Source of the DNA: Caldisphaera sp046536515
GTDB lineage: Archaea; Thermoproteota; Thermoprotei_A; Sulfolobales; Acidilobaceae
Reading direction: 5' to 3'
Length of the DNA stretch: 21,873 nucleotides
Assembly (NCBI RefSeq): GCF_046536515.1
Contig: NZ_JAWDMQ010000023.1
Coordinates: 1 to 21,873 of the forward strand
Shown here: positions 7,325 to 14,854 of the stretch, in pieces
Position numbering within the stretch: the stretch's first letter is position 1
Layout of the letters: each line of letters begins with the position of its first letter
Notes under the pieces: model-generated
What the model was told of the DNA's origin: nothing
The model's database searches: none
The model's input: only the letters and a program-made list of their open reading frames with translations
Program-made: the position numbers and the translations under genes

Positions 7325-9004
7325 ATGGCAAGTGGTTCAGGAAGCAATATACCTGTATTGATACTTAAAGAAGGTACCCAAAGATCTTATGGTAGGGAGG
7401 CTTTGAAAAACAACATATTAGCAGCAAAGGTTTTATCGGAACTATTAAAAACAAGTTTAGGTCCTCGCGGACTCGATAAGATGTTAATTGATTCTTTTGG
7501 AGACATAACTATTACAAACGATGGCGCTACAATAGTAAAAGAAATGGAAATACAGCACCCTGCAGCTAAGCTATTGGTTGAGATAGCAAAGGCTCAGGAC
7601 AGTGAAGTAGGTGATGGAACTACTAGCGTAGTTGTTTTAGCAGGCAGCTTATTAGAGAAGGCAGAAAAGCTCTTAGATGATAACATACACCCATCAATAA
7701 TTATAGATGGTTATACAAAGGCTATGAACAAGGCATTAGAGGTTTTAAACTCTATTGGGAAAAACATTGACGTCGAAGATGAGAGCACACTTAGGAAAAT
7801 AGTTGATACAACAATATCTAGCAAATATACTGGTCAAGGGCCCGAAAAAGAAAAGATAATAAACATAGTTGTAGATGCAATTAGGACTGTTGCAGAAAAG
7901 AGGGAAGACGGATCATATTATGTTGATTTAGATAACGTTAAAGTAGAGAAAAAGAAAGGAGAGAGCTTAATGGATACTTCTCTCATTAAAGGAATTGTTA
8001 TAGATAAAGAAGTTGTACATCCTGGCATGCCAAAGAGAATAGAAGATGCTAAGATAGCAGTATTAGATGCGGCTTTAGAGATACAAAAACCTGATATATC
8101 AACCAAGATAAGGGTAACAGATGTTGATCAGCTTGATAATTTCTTAGAAGAAGAAACAAAGATATTAAGAGAAATGGTAGATCAAATAGCTGCGACTGGA
8201 GCTAACGTTGTTATAACACAAAAAGGTATTGACGATGTTGCTCAACACTTCTTAGCAAAGAAAGGTATACTAGCAGCTAGAAGAGTAAAGAGGAGCGATA
8301 TAGAAAAGATAGCTAAAGCAACTGGAGCAAAAATTGTAACGAGCATTAAAGATCTGAAACCAGAGAGCTTAGGTTATGCTGCATTAGTTGAAGAGAGGAA
8401 AGTAGGAAACGATAAAATGATATTCATAGAAGGCGCTAAGAATCCAAAGAGCGTCACAATATTATTAAGAGGAGCTAACGATATGCTATTAGACGAGGCA
8501 GAGAGGAACTTAAATGATGCATTGCATTCCCTTAGGAACATATTGAGGGAACCGAAGATAGTTGGGGGAGGAGGTGCTACTGAGACAGAAATAGCAATGG
8601 CTGTAAGGAGCTATGCAAGGACTATTGGAGGTAAAGAGCAGCTAGCTATTGAGGCATTTGCAGATGCATTGGAAGTCATACCCACAGTGCTTGCTGAAAG
8701 CAGCGGTATGGATCCATTAGATGCACTAATGGAGCTAAGGTCTCATCACGATAAGGGTCTAAGGTTAGCTGGTTTAAATGCAGTAGATGGAAAGGTCGTT
8801 GATGATGTAACCAAATATAATATATATGAGCCAATACTTGTTAAGAAGCAGGTAATAAAGAGCGCGTCAGAGGCTGCGATATCTTTAATGAAAATAGACG
8901 ATTTAATTGCCGCTTCAGCACCCAAATCAGAATCCAAACCAGGTCAAGGAGGAGAAGGGCCTTCCGGAATGCCTTCCGGAATGCCTGGCGGCATGGGTAT
9001 GTAA
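7325..9004 (+). CDS. thsA: Thermosome (group II chaperonin) subunit, alpha type
   Basis: ATP-driven protein-folding chaperonin subunit, about 559 residues, the usual family length. Signatures: SLGPRGLDKMLIDSFGD, ITNDGATIVKEMEIQHP, the GDGTTS nucleotide-binding/catalytic loop, the apical-domain stretch GANVVITQKGIDDVAQHF, and GGGGATETEIA. The C terminus is Gly/Met-rich (GMPSGMPGGMGM), as in many thermosomes. From remembered Sulfolobus TF55 sequences, LKNNILAA, SFGDITITND and KEMEIQHPAAKLLVE are alpha-like. Start: GTG 7316 is in frame, but GGTGAT at 7315-7320 is clearly the ribosome binding site for ATG 7325. It has its own promoter shared in sequence with the beta gene. Residues about 287-335 are encoded by DNA nearly identical to the beta gene. 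Confidence 0.95.
   Translation: MASGSGSNIPVLILKEGTQRSYGREALKNNILAAKVLSELLKTSLGPRGLDKMLIDSFGDITITNDGATIVKEMEIQHPAAKLLVEIAKAQDSEVGDGTTSVVVLAGSLLEKAEKLLDDNIHPSIIIDGYTKAMNKALEVLNSIGKNIDVEDESTLRKIVDTTISSKYTGQGPEKEKIINIVVDAIRTVAEKREDGSYYVDLDNVKVEKKKGESLMDTSLIKGIVIDKEVVHPGMPKRIEDAKIAVLDAALEIQKPDISTKIRVTDVDQLDNFLEEETKILREMVDQIAATGANVVITQKGIDDVAQHFLAKKGILAARRVKRSDIEKIAKATGAKIVTSIKDLKPESLGYAALVEERKVGNDKMIFIEGAKNPKSVTILLRGANDMLLDEAERNLNDALHSLRNILREPKIVGGGGATETEIAMAVRSYARTIGGKEQLAIEAFADALEVIPTVLAESSGMDPLDALMELRSHHDKGLRLAGLNAVDGKVVDDVTKYNIYEPILVKKQVIKSASEAAISLMKIDDLIAASAPKSESKPGQGGEGPSGMPSGMPGGMGM
8184..8330 (+). repeat. Gene-conversion-like tract, copy in thermosome alpha
   Basis: These 147 bases match 16674-16820 in the thermosome beta gene with four differences (8281, 8305, 8309, 8311), and the first 97 bases are identical. 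Neighbouring coding DNA of the two genes diverges at once on both sides. It encodes part of the apical domain. Confidence 0.85.
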
Positions 9005-9011
9005 TCTAATT

Positions 9012-9036
9012 AATTTTTTGATTCTCTTTTTTGAGG
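9012..9036 (+). terminator. T-rich terminator after thermosome alpha
   Basis: Two T6 tracts (TTTTTTGATTCTCTTTTTTG) begin about 10 bases after the stop codon with no hairpin. This is the usual form of crenarchaeal intrinsic, U-tract termination. Confidence 0.5.
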
Positions 9037-9115
9037 AAACTTTTGTAAAAATTAATTATTTTTTAGGGTAATATAATTGTTGGAAACAAGTTGGATTTAG
9101 AGGTTAGAATAAATA

Positions 9116-11941
9116 ATGTCGATAGAGCTGCTGAACCCAATGCTTAAAGACGTTATAAGCAGCTTGGGTTATAAAAAGCTTTTGCCAATACAAGAAAAGG
9201 CTATACCAGTTATTTTGAGAGGTAACCATGCATTAATAATATCTCCAACCGGTTCCGGGAAGACTGAGGCAGCATTTCTACCTGTAGTTTCTTCTGTTTT
9301 AAACAAGAAAAGGGAAGAAGGAATAAAGGCAATATATATAACCCCTTTAAGGGCTTTAAATAGGGACATATCATATAGAATAGAAAAAATAGTTTCAGGA
9401 GTTGGTTTAACGGTATTTTTAAGGCATGGGGATACTACGCAGTCTCAAAGAAAAAGGTTTTTGGAAAATCCTCCAGATTTTATGGTAACTACTCCCGAGA
9501 GTTTAAACTTGCTTTTAACTATAAAAAATAAAAGGAGTATGTGGGAAAAAGTTTCTTATGTAATTGTTGATGAACTTCAAGAGTTATTAGATAATAAAAG
9601 GGGAGTTGAGCTGTCATTAATTTTGGAAAGACTTGATGAAATATCTAAAAATAGAATACAGAGGATAGGCCTATCTGCAACTCTATCTGAAAAGTCAAAA
9701 AAAGAGGCTGCAAATTTATTGGCTTACAACAGAAAAGTAGAAATTGTTGAGGATTATTCTACAAAGAAATATGAAATATCAATAAGAGTTAACGGTAATG
9801 AAGATCAATGGGATAACATAGTTAAAAGCATGGCAGAAATAATAAATAATAATAAAGGATCTGTCTTAGTTTTTACTAATATAAGGTCTGTTGCGGAAAA
9901 GCTTTCAACGGACCTATCAAAAATCTTAGGAAATGTTGCAGTTCATCACGGAAGCCTTTCTAGGGATGTTAGGGAAAGAGCGGAAAAGATGTTTAGGGAA
10001 GGCGGAGTAAAGGCATTAGTTTCTACCGCATCAATGGAGTTAGGGATAGATATAGGTAAAATAGACACTGTTTTGCAATTTATGTCTCCCAGGCAAGTAA
10101 TTGTTATGCTCCAAAGAACTGGTAGATCTGGTCATAGGATAGGGGACGTAAGCAGAGGAATTATAATTACTATGGATAATTTATTCGAAATACTTGAATC
10201 TGGAGTCATTTCTCTAAGGTCTGAAAAAGGAGAGCTTGAGGACTTAACTTTGCCAAAAAATTCTATGGATGCCTTAGCGCATCAGTTAGTAGCAATGCTT
10301 GTAGAAGGGAATTCTGATAACATAGACAAGTCTTTAAGCATAGTAAAAAGGGCATATCCTTTTTCGAAAATATCGTATGAAGAAATGAAAAGGGTTTTAG
10401 ACCATTTAAATAATGTTAGAATAATTAAGTTCGACGAGGAAACAGGGGCAATTTACCAATCCAGGAGAACAAGGAAATATTTATATGGTGTTTCAATGAT
10501 ACCTGATGAAGTAAGCTTTACAGTATATGACATTTCATCAAATTCTAAGGTTGGAGAAATAAGTGAAAGGTTTGTGGAAACTGCAGTTTTGGAGGAAGGA
10601 AAAGAAAACTTTAGGTTTACTTTAGCAGGTAAGGTATGGGAAGCAGTTACAATAGATTACGAAGAAGAAAAAGTGGAAGCAAAGCCTATTGCAATAAATG
10701 AAGGTGCGATTCCGATATGGGAAGGGGAATTAATACCGGTTTCCTATAGCGTTTCAAGGGAAGTCTGCTCTTTGATTAGCCTGGGAATGATAGATGAGGA
10801 AGAAGTAAAATCCTTATTAAAAAAGAGGAAAGTACCAGAAGAATCTATTTCTAGGTTAATTAATGTATTAAAAAATACAAAAAGTGTTTGGAATATAGAT
10901 TTGACTCCCCAAAATTTAATTGTCGAGGAAGTAAATGGGAGCTCTATTTTATATACATGCTTGGGTAGTAAAGGTAATTTTTTATTGGCATTGATTTTAT
11001 CTAAGATTATTGAAAAATACATTAAGGTTCAAATAGATTACATACCATATGCAATTATCTTTACTTCTCCTACAGGTGTCTCAGCTAATTTAGTGAAAGA
11101 AGCCTTATATGAGCTTAAAAAAACGGATGCACCGGAAATTATGGTTTTGTCTCAAGATGCTGTTAAAAACTCAATAGTTTATATATCAAGGTTTTTGCAA
11201 GTAGCTAAAAGGCTAGGCGTTGTTGATGTTGATATAAAAATACCTCTAGAGCTGGGTAAAAAGATGATTGATGCTTATAGAAACACTATTGTAGATGAAG
11301 AAACTATTAGGGAAATAATTTATGATAAGTTTGATATAGATTCTTTAATGAAATTTAAAGAAGAGTTTAAGGATGTAAACGTTGTAAAGCTTAGAGAGCC
11401 GAGCCCATTAACTAAGGAAGTTCTTTCAAATCCGTATTTAAGAAAGGATTTAGCTACAAATCTAAAATCCCTTGCTATTGATTATATTATTCAAGGACTT
11501 AGGAAAAATGCCTTAAACAGGGAGGTAGCATTTGTTTGTATTGCCTGCGGTGAAACTTGGGAAAACAAGGTAAAAGATTTAGGTAATGTTATTAGGTGTC
11601 CTAAATGTAAAAGCATGATGGTAGCTCCTATGCCTAACACCGATTGGGGTAAAAATGCAATAAATATTTTCAGGCAGTGGAAAAGAGGGGAACTAAAGAA
11701 ACTAAGCAAAGATCAAAAGAAGATTATAGATGAAATTAAAGATAGGGGGACCCTTTATATAAACTATGCATCGCAAAATTTAGGGAGATATGTCATTGAA
11801 GCCTTAATGACTCAGGGCGTAGGTCCTAGAGCAACTAAAAAGGTCATAGAGGCTTATATGAAAGGAGGGGATAAGGAGTTCTATAAGGCCTTGCTTAAAG
11901 CAAAAGAAGAATACATATCATATAAAAAATACTGGAGCTGA
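9116..11941 (+). CDS. Lhr/Ski2-like superfamily 2 helicase with C-terminal zinc ribbon
   Basis: A 941-residue SF2 ATPase. RecA domain 1 has a Q-motif-like LLPIQEKAIP, Walker A SPTGSGKT (residues 43-50), TPLRALN, TTPESLN, motif II DELQ (152-155, instead of the usual DExH) and LSATL. RecA domain 2 has VFTNIRS, STASMELGID and motif VI QRTGRSGHR (~333). A long Lhr-like winged-helix/core region follows. Near the C terminus is a Cys4 zinc ribbon (C808, C811, C828, C831), then a helix-hairpin-helix-like segment (TQGVGPRATKKVIEAYM). Lhr-type enzymes unwind DNA or RNA-DNA hybrids; the archaeal ASH-Ski2 branch acts with RNA-decay nucleases. The zinc ribbon and altered motif II may point to ASH-Ski2, but I cannot confirm this. 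A GAGGT site at 9100-9104 precedes the ATG. It is probably a single-gene unit. Confidence 0.88.
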   Translation: MSIELLNPMLKDVISSLGYKKLLPIQEKAIPVILRGNHALIISPTGSGKTEAAFLPVVSSVLNKKREEGIKAIYITPLRALNRDISYRIEKIVSGVGLTVFLRHGDTTQSQRKRFLENPPDFMVTTPESLNLLLTIKNKRSMWEKVSYVIVDELQELLDNKRGVELSLILERLDEISKNRIQRIGLSATLSEKSKKEAANLLAYNRKVEIVEDYSTKKYEISIRVNGNEDQWDNIVKSMAEIINNNKGSVLVFTNIRSVAEKLSTDLSKILGNVAVHHGSLSRDVRERAEKMFREGGVKALVSTASMELGIDIGKIDTVLQFMSPRQVIVMLQRTGRSGHRIGDVSRGIIITMDNLFEILESGVISLRSEKGELEDLTLPKNSMDALAHQLVAMLVEGNSDNIDKSLSIVKRAYPFSKISYEEMKRVLDHLNNVRIIKFDEETGAIYQSRRTRKYLYGVSMIPDEVSFTVYDISSNSKVGEISERFVETAVLEEGKENFRFTLAGKVWEAVTIDYEEEKVEAKPIAINEGAIPIWEGELIPVSYSVSREVCSLISLGMIDEEEVKSLLKKRKVPEESISRLINVLKNTKSVWNIDLTPQNLIVEEVNGSSILYTCLGSKGNFLLALILSKIIEKYIKVQIDYIPYAIIFTSPTGVSANLVKEALYELKKTDAPEIMVLSQDAVKNSIVYISRFLQVAKRLGVVDVDIKIPLELGKKMIDAYRNTIVDEETIREIIYDKFDIDSLMKFKEEFKDVNVVKLREPSPLTKEVLSNPYLRKDLATNLKSLAIDYIIQGLRKNALNREVAFVCIACGETWENKVKDLGNVIRCPKCKSMMVAPMPNTDWGKNAINIFRQWKRGELKKLSKDQKKIIDEIKDRGTLYINYASQNLGRYVIEALMTQGVGPRATKKVIEAYMKGGDKEFYKALLKAKEEYISYKKYWS

Positions 11942-11991
11942 TAAAAGAGCGCTATAATTATGAAGAAAAATTCATGTATTTTTGGGCACAA

Positions 11992-12003
11992 CTTTATAAA
12001 ACC
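11992..12003 (+). promoter_or_regulatory. tRNA-Glu TATA box
   Basis: CTTTATAAAACC is centred about 28 bases before the first tRNA base, the expected distance for archaeal TBP/TFB initiation at or just before the mature 5' end. Confidence 0.6.
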
Positions 12004-12025
12004 TTATTTTATATATGACTTTGGA

Positions 12026-12100
12026 GCCGCGGTAGTATAGTCCGGTCCAGTATGCGGGCCTCTCGAGCCCGTGACCCGGGTTCAAATCCCGGCCGCGGCA
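12026..12100 (+). tRNA. tRNA-Glu (anticodon CTC)
   Basis: A full cloverleaf folds without an intron. The acceptor GCCGCGG (12026-12032) pairs with CCGCGGC (12093-12099) and the discriminator is A12100. The D stem is GTAT/GTAT with two G-T wobbles. The anticodon stem is CGGGC/GCCCG with loop CTCTCGA, anticodon CTC at 12062-12064, which reads GAG (Glu). The variable loop is TGAC. The T stem CCGGG/CCCGG encloses TTCAAAT. The 3' CCA is not encoded. Confidence 0.96.
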
Positions 12101-12430
12101 TAAAACAGTTTTGATGTTTTATTAGGCCGAATTCTTTTTAATAATAGAAATCTTATTATATTTATTTTAACTGTTGGAATAAAGTAAAAAACTGCTAAGA
12201 TGTTACCTCTCTATATGAAGAAAATAACCGGAAATATGAGCCCTGTGCCTTTAGACTCAAAGAAGTATCATAACCTAATATGATAGTATAGTTGTTTAGT
12301 ATTAGTACCCAAACCTAATCATTATTGAATATAAAATGATTAAAATGAAAGTGTAGAAAAAATGAGGTAAGCATCTGGGGTTTCTCCCCTTATTTATTTT
12401 TGAGCATATTAGCATATTAAGGGAAAAATA
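12101..12430. other. Intergenic region after tRNA-Glu with two small hairpins
   Basis: There is no convincing gene in these 330 bases. A T-rich stretch at 12136-12170 could end the tRNA transcript. A 6-base inverted repeat TATCAT/ATGATA (12266-12271 with 12280-12285) and a GGGG-TTTCT-CCCC hairpin (12377-12389) followed by TTATTTATTTTT are present. The last T-rich run (about 12392-12404) also sits at TATA distance from the transporter ATG at 12431, so it may be a promoter rather than a terminator. No box C/D motif pair was seen. Confidence 0.45.
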
Positions 12431-13600
12431 ATGTGGTTCGCAATAGCGATGCTGTTCATGGCTTTGTTATCGTCATTAGACATAGGAATATATTCATATA
12501 TTGGCTATAAAACAAGCGTAACCCCTTTTCAATACGGATTAATTAGTGCTATGTGGAGTGCTGTATTTATTGCGTCAAATTTATTTTTGGGTAAGATATC
12601 TGATAAGGGTAACAACAAATTTTTGATTGTAATTTCATTTCTTTCAATTATGGTAACAGGAGTTCTCTTCTCTTTTCATAGCCTTACATTCTTAGCTATT
12701 GCTTATATGTTTCATGCATTAGGCGTTGCGTCGTCTAATTTAGCTGTTTCTACAACAATTTTTGAAATGAAGAGCAGTGATAGGTGGAAATATTATATAG
12801 AGCTTCAAAAGTTTTCCTATTATTTGATTAGGGGTTTTGGTCTTTTATCATTTTATTTTATAGGTAATATTATCCCCTTAGATTATTTTATATATTTTTC
12901 AGTTGCGATTGGATTTCTTACTTTCTTATCATTACCTAAGGTAAACCTTAGAATGGAAAGGGTTTTACATTCATTTTCTCAAGACTTTAACTCTATAGCT
13001 AATCATATAAAAATACTTTCATATTTAGCATACGACAGCATAAGTTCTTTACCTAATGCTGTAAAACAAGGATACATATCATATAAAGCTGTCTCAACAA
13101 AAATGATTTCATTATCTATGTTTTTTGCCACCTTTACTGGAGACTATATTTTTACAATACTTCCTCTTCTTATAAAATCATATATAAGCTTAGGTTTACT
13201 CTGGCTTTCTTATGGAATAACAGCTCTAATAATAAGTTTCTCTTTAATTCTATTTTCCATGTTTTCAAATACGGGCAATAAAAAGGTAGCCATTTCTTTA
13301 ATAATTTCTAGAGGTATTTGGCTTGTTTCAGTATTATCTTTTATAAACAATACTTTAAATTTAATAGCATATATAGCTATATCTTCTGTTTTGTTTAGCA
13401 TGATCGACATAGCTTTGTATAATATATTTTCAGAAGGTTCAAGCGGTTATGGATCTCACATTTATTACACGCTTAGGGAATTAGGTACATTGACCGGTTC
13501 TTTATTAGTAGGGATAGCTTATACTTTAGGAAAAGAAGTTTTTATTACAATACCTATAATAACTACCATAATATCTGCTGTAATGTTGCTAATAGCATGA
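12431..13600 (+). CDS. MFS-like multi-pass membrane transporter
   Basis: A 389-residue membrane protein with about 11-12 predicted helices. The loop after helix 2 carries LGKISDKGNNKFLIV, a recognisable version of MFS motif A (GxLaDrxGrr). Helix 4 (IAYMFHALGVASSNLAVS) has the typical placement of the substrate-path helix. The central loop (about residues 180-225) is long and polar, as between the two six-helix halves. The start is ATG, preceded only by AAGGGAAAAATA; a T-rich TATA-like site about 28-38 bases upstream suggests a leaderless or short-leader transcript. The substrate is unknown. It is not similar enough to the transporter at 5066 to suggest a recent duplication. The downstream DNA is a degraded, possibly mobile stretch. 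Confidence 0.75.
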   Translation: MWFAIAMLFMALLSSLDIGIYSYIGYKTSVTPFQYGLISAMWSAVFIASNLFLGKISDKGNNKFLIVISFLSIMVTGVLFSFHSLTFLAIAYMFHALGVASSNLAVSTTIFEMKSSDRWKYYIELQKFSYYLIRGFGLLSFYFIGNIIPLDYFIYFSVAIGFLTFLSLPKVNLRMERVLHSFSQDFNSIANHIKILSYLAYDSISSLPNAVKQGYISYKAVSTKMISLSMFFATFTGDYIFTILPLLIKSYISLGLLWLSYGITALIISFSLILFSMFSNTGNKKVAISLIISRGIWLVSVLSFINNTLNLIAYIAISSVLFSMIDIALYNIFSEGSSGYGSHIYYTLRELGTLTGSLLVGIAYTLGKEVFITIPIITTIISAVMLLIA

Positions 13601-13958
13601 GTTACTGCAAAATTAAGCAACAAGGTAGAATATTTAGAACTTTAAGGCCAAAGACTTTTAAAAACTATTGTAAAATTTAGGTTTAAAATGTTACTAAAAA
13701 ATGAGGTTTTCCTACCATAGTGAACCACCCTGCGCTTATGGCAGACATTTTCACCTCGTGATAAAGTTTTCCTGTTTTTTAGAGAGGCATTATCTCCCTT
13801 AAAGCAGAAGTCCTATAAACAGTTTTGTAGTGTGGAAGAGAGTTTACGGAGATTTACTTTCTACATTAAGTCTCCTTAGTCCCAAGGTTGCAACCAGTTC
13901 TTACAGCCAAGGTCTATGTATGATTATTTTGCAGCAAATAAAAACCTTTGAGGACTAT

Positions 13959-14063
13959 TCATCCTTCCTTACAGAAGTGGACTATCATTCCCTTTGCATA
14001 ATATTGCTTTTTGCCCTTGTAGTCCCATACATATCCACACCTAGGACATTTAAGTTTTACCAC
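13959..14063 (-). pseudogene. Truncated zinc-ribbon protein fragment
   Basis: Minus-strand frame from GTG at 14063 to TGA at 13959, 34 residues. It begins VVKLKCPRCGYVWDYKGK and continues KQYYA before unrelated sequence (KGMIVHFCKEG) and a stop. The first CxxC knuckle (CPRC) is clear, but the expected second CxxC does not follow, so the frame looks broken after YYA. Small crenarchaeal zinc-ribbon proteins with a similar CPRCGYEWDYKG start are familiar to me, but their function is unknown and I cannot search for them. A TATA box (CTTATAAG) lies 35-42 bases upstream. The plus-strand frame covering this stretch (13830-14084) looks like antisense and is not called. Confidence 0.4.
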
Positions 14064-14109
14064 TACTTACCACAAGATAACTAATAAGGAAATAGCCCTT
14101 ATAAGCTTT

Positions 14110-14147
14110 TCTCATCCCCGCCCTAAAAGGCGAGGCTTTCAGTTGTA
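14110..14147 (-). repeat. TTACAA-hairpin-ATGAGA module, copy A
   Basis: On the minus strand: TTACAACTGAAAG, then an 8-base-pair stem CCTCGCCT/GGGCGGGG around a TTTA loop (14135-14116, with U-G pairs), then ATGAGA and soon a TATA box (14098-14105). The module matches the copy at 18650-18688 almost base for base. It ends about 16 bases before the methyltransferase ATG on the opposite strand. Confidence 0.75.
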
Positions 14148-14162
14148 AATGTGATGAGTATC

Positions 14163-14777
14163 ATGGGAAACAATAAAAGGTTAATAGACGTTTTAACGGA
14201 TGTTGGTAATATAAAAATCGTTAATGACAAAAGAATTTATATGCCATCTGATGATAGCTTTTTGATTATAAAAGCAATGCTTATTCTAAAAAATAAAGGG
14301 TATTCGTTTAATAGAATAATAGACATAGGAACAGGCTCTGGGATCTTATCTATAGCAGCTCAAAGAATATTTGATCCTAAAGTATTGGTTTCAATAGATA
14401 TTTCACCGTATGCAGTTGTTAATGCCAAAAAAGCAATAGAAAAAGAAGGAGTAAGAAACCTTGTTATAAGATGTGATGGAACTTCATGCTTAAGAGGAAA
14501 ATATGATTTATCTATTGTAAACCCTCCCTACTTGCCATCAAATGACAAAATAAAAAAAGGGAGTTGGATAGTGAAAACATGGCAAGAAGGTAGAAATCAT
14601 AAAAAACTTTGCCTTTCATCTACAATATCAGAAAATATATTGATTTTAAAGTCAAGTTTATCTAAGTTTAATCAAGATAAATGCCTTAAGAAATTTAATT
14701 ATAATAAAATTGAATTAGTTAAAACAAATGCATTTATGGAAAGGCTTGAGGTAAATTTTTGGGAAAACCTGAAGTGA
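14163..14777 (+). CDS. HemK/Mtq2-like class I methyltransferase (NPPY motif)
   Basis: About 204 residues. SAM motif I is IIDIGTGSGILSIAA, motif II SIDISPYAVVNAKKA, and the catalytic tetrapeptide NPPY (residues ~120-123, in SIVNPPYLPS) marks Gln/Asn or adenine N-methyltransferases. The short length and the N-terminal YMPSDDSFLI motif fit the Mtq2/HemK-like family, which methylates the GGQ glutamine of class 1 release factors in eukaryotes and archaea. The usual WxGGxxG region after NPPY is altered here (WQEGRNHKK), so substrate assignment is provisional. Start: GTG 14151 and ATG 14154 are in frame, but GTGAT at 14151-14155 works as ribosome binding site for ATG 14163. The upstream region is the repeated hairpin module, so its leader was probably remodelled. 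Confidence 0.75.
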   Translation: MGNNKRLIDVLTDVGNIKIVNDKRIYMPSDDSFLIIKAMLILKNKGYSFNRIIDIGTGSGILSIAAQRIFDPKVLVSIDISPYAVVNAKKAIEKEGVRNLVIRCDGTSCLRGKYDLSIVNPPYLPSNDKIKKGSWIVKTWQEGRNHKKLCLSSTISENILILKSSLSKFNQDKCLKKFNYNKIELVKTNAFMERLEVNFWENLK

Positions 14778-14854
14778 ACTGTTCTAAAAAGCTATCCTTA
14801 TCATAGAAAACCCCTTCAATCTCATGAGGTGAAATTAATAGCCTTTATCTTGAA

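Larger units (their letters stand above)
13703..14147 (-). mobile_element. Degenerate mobile-element-like remnant (possible IS200/IS605-type end)
   Basis: Read on the minus strand, the segment opens with the TTACAA-hairpin-ATGAGA module (14147-14110), then a TATA box (14105-14098), a broken zinc-ribbon reading frame (14063-13959), non-coding decay, and a structured end with outer inverted repeat GAGGT/ACCTC (13703-13707 with 13753-13757). Terminal hairpins of the form AAGCCTCGCC-TTTA-GGGCGGGG resemble, from memory, IS200/IS605-IS1341 (TnpB-type) ends. No TnpB or TnpA coding sequence survives and no target duplication is visible, so this assignment is tentative. Confidence 0.4.

Noticed and set aside
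13830..14084. Plus-strand 84-codon open frame starting at 13830
   Set aside because: It lies antisense to the zinc-ribbon remnant and inside degenerate DNA. It has no ribosome binding site and no recognisable domain, and its composition is unlike real neighbours.
14151..14160. GTGATGA resembling a box C of a C/D guide RNA
   Set aside because: No box D (CTGA) at a suitable distance and no terminal stem; the bases work better as a ribosome binding site for ATG 14163.
12360..14830. ATGAGGT found in three intergenic places (about 12362, 13701, 14824)
   Set aside because: A 7-base word containing a ribosome-binding-site-like GAGGT is expected a few times by chance, and the contexts do not match beyond it.
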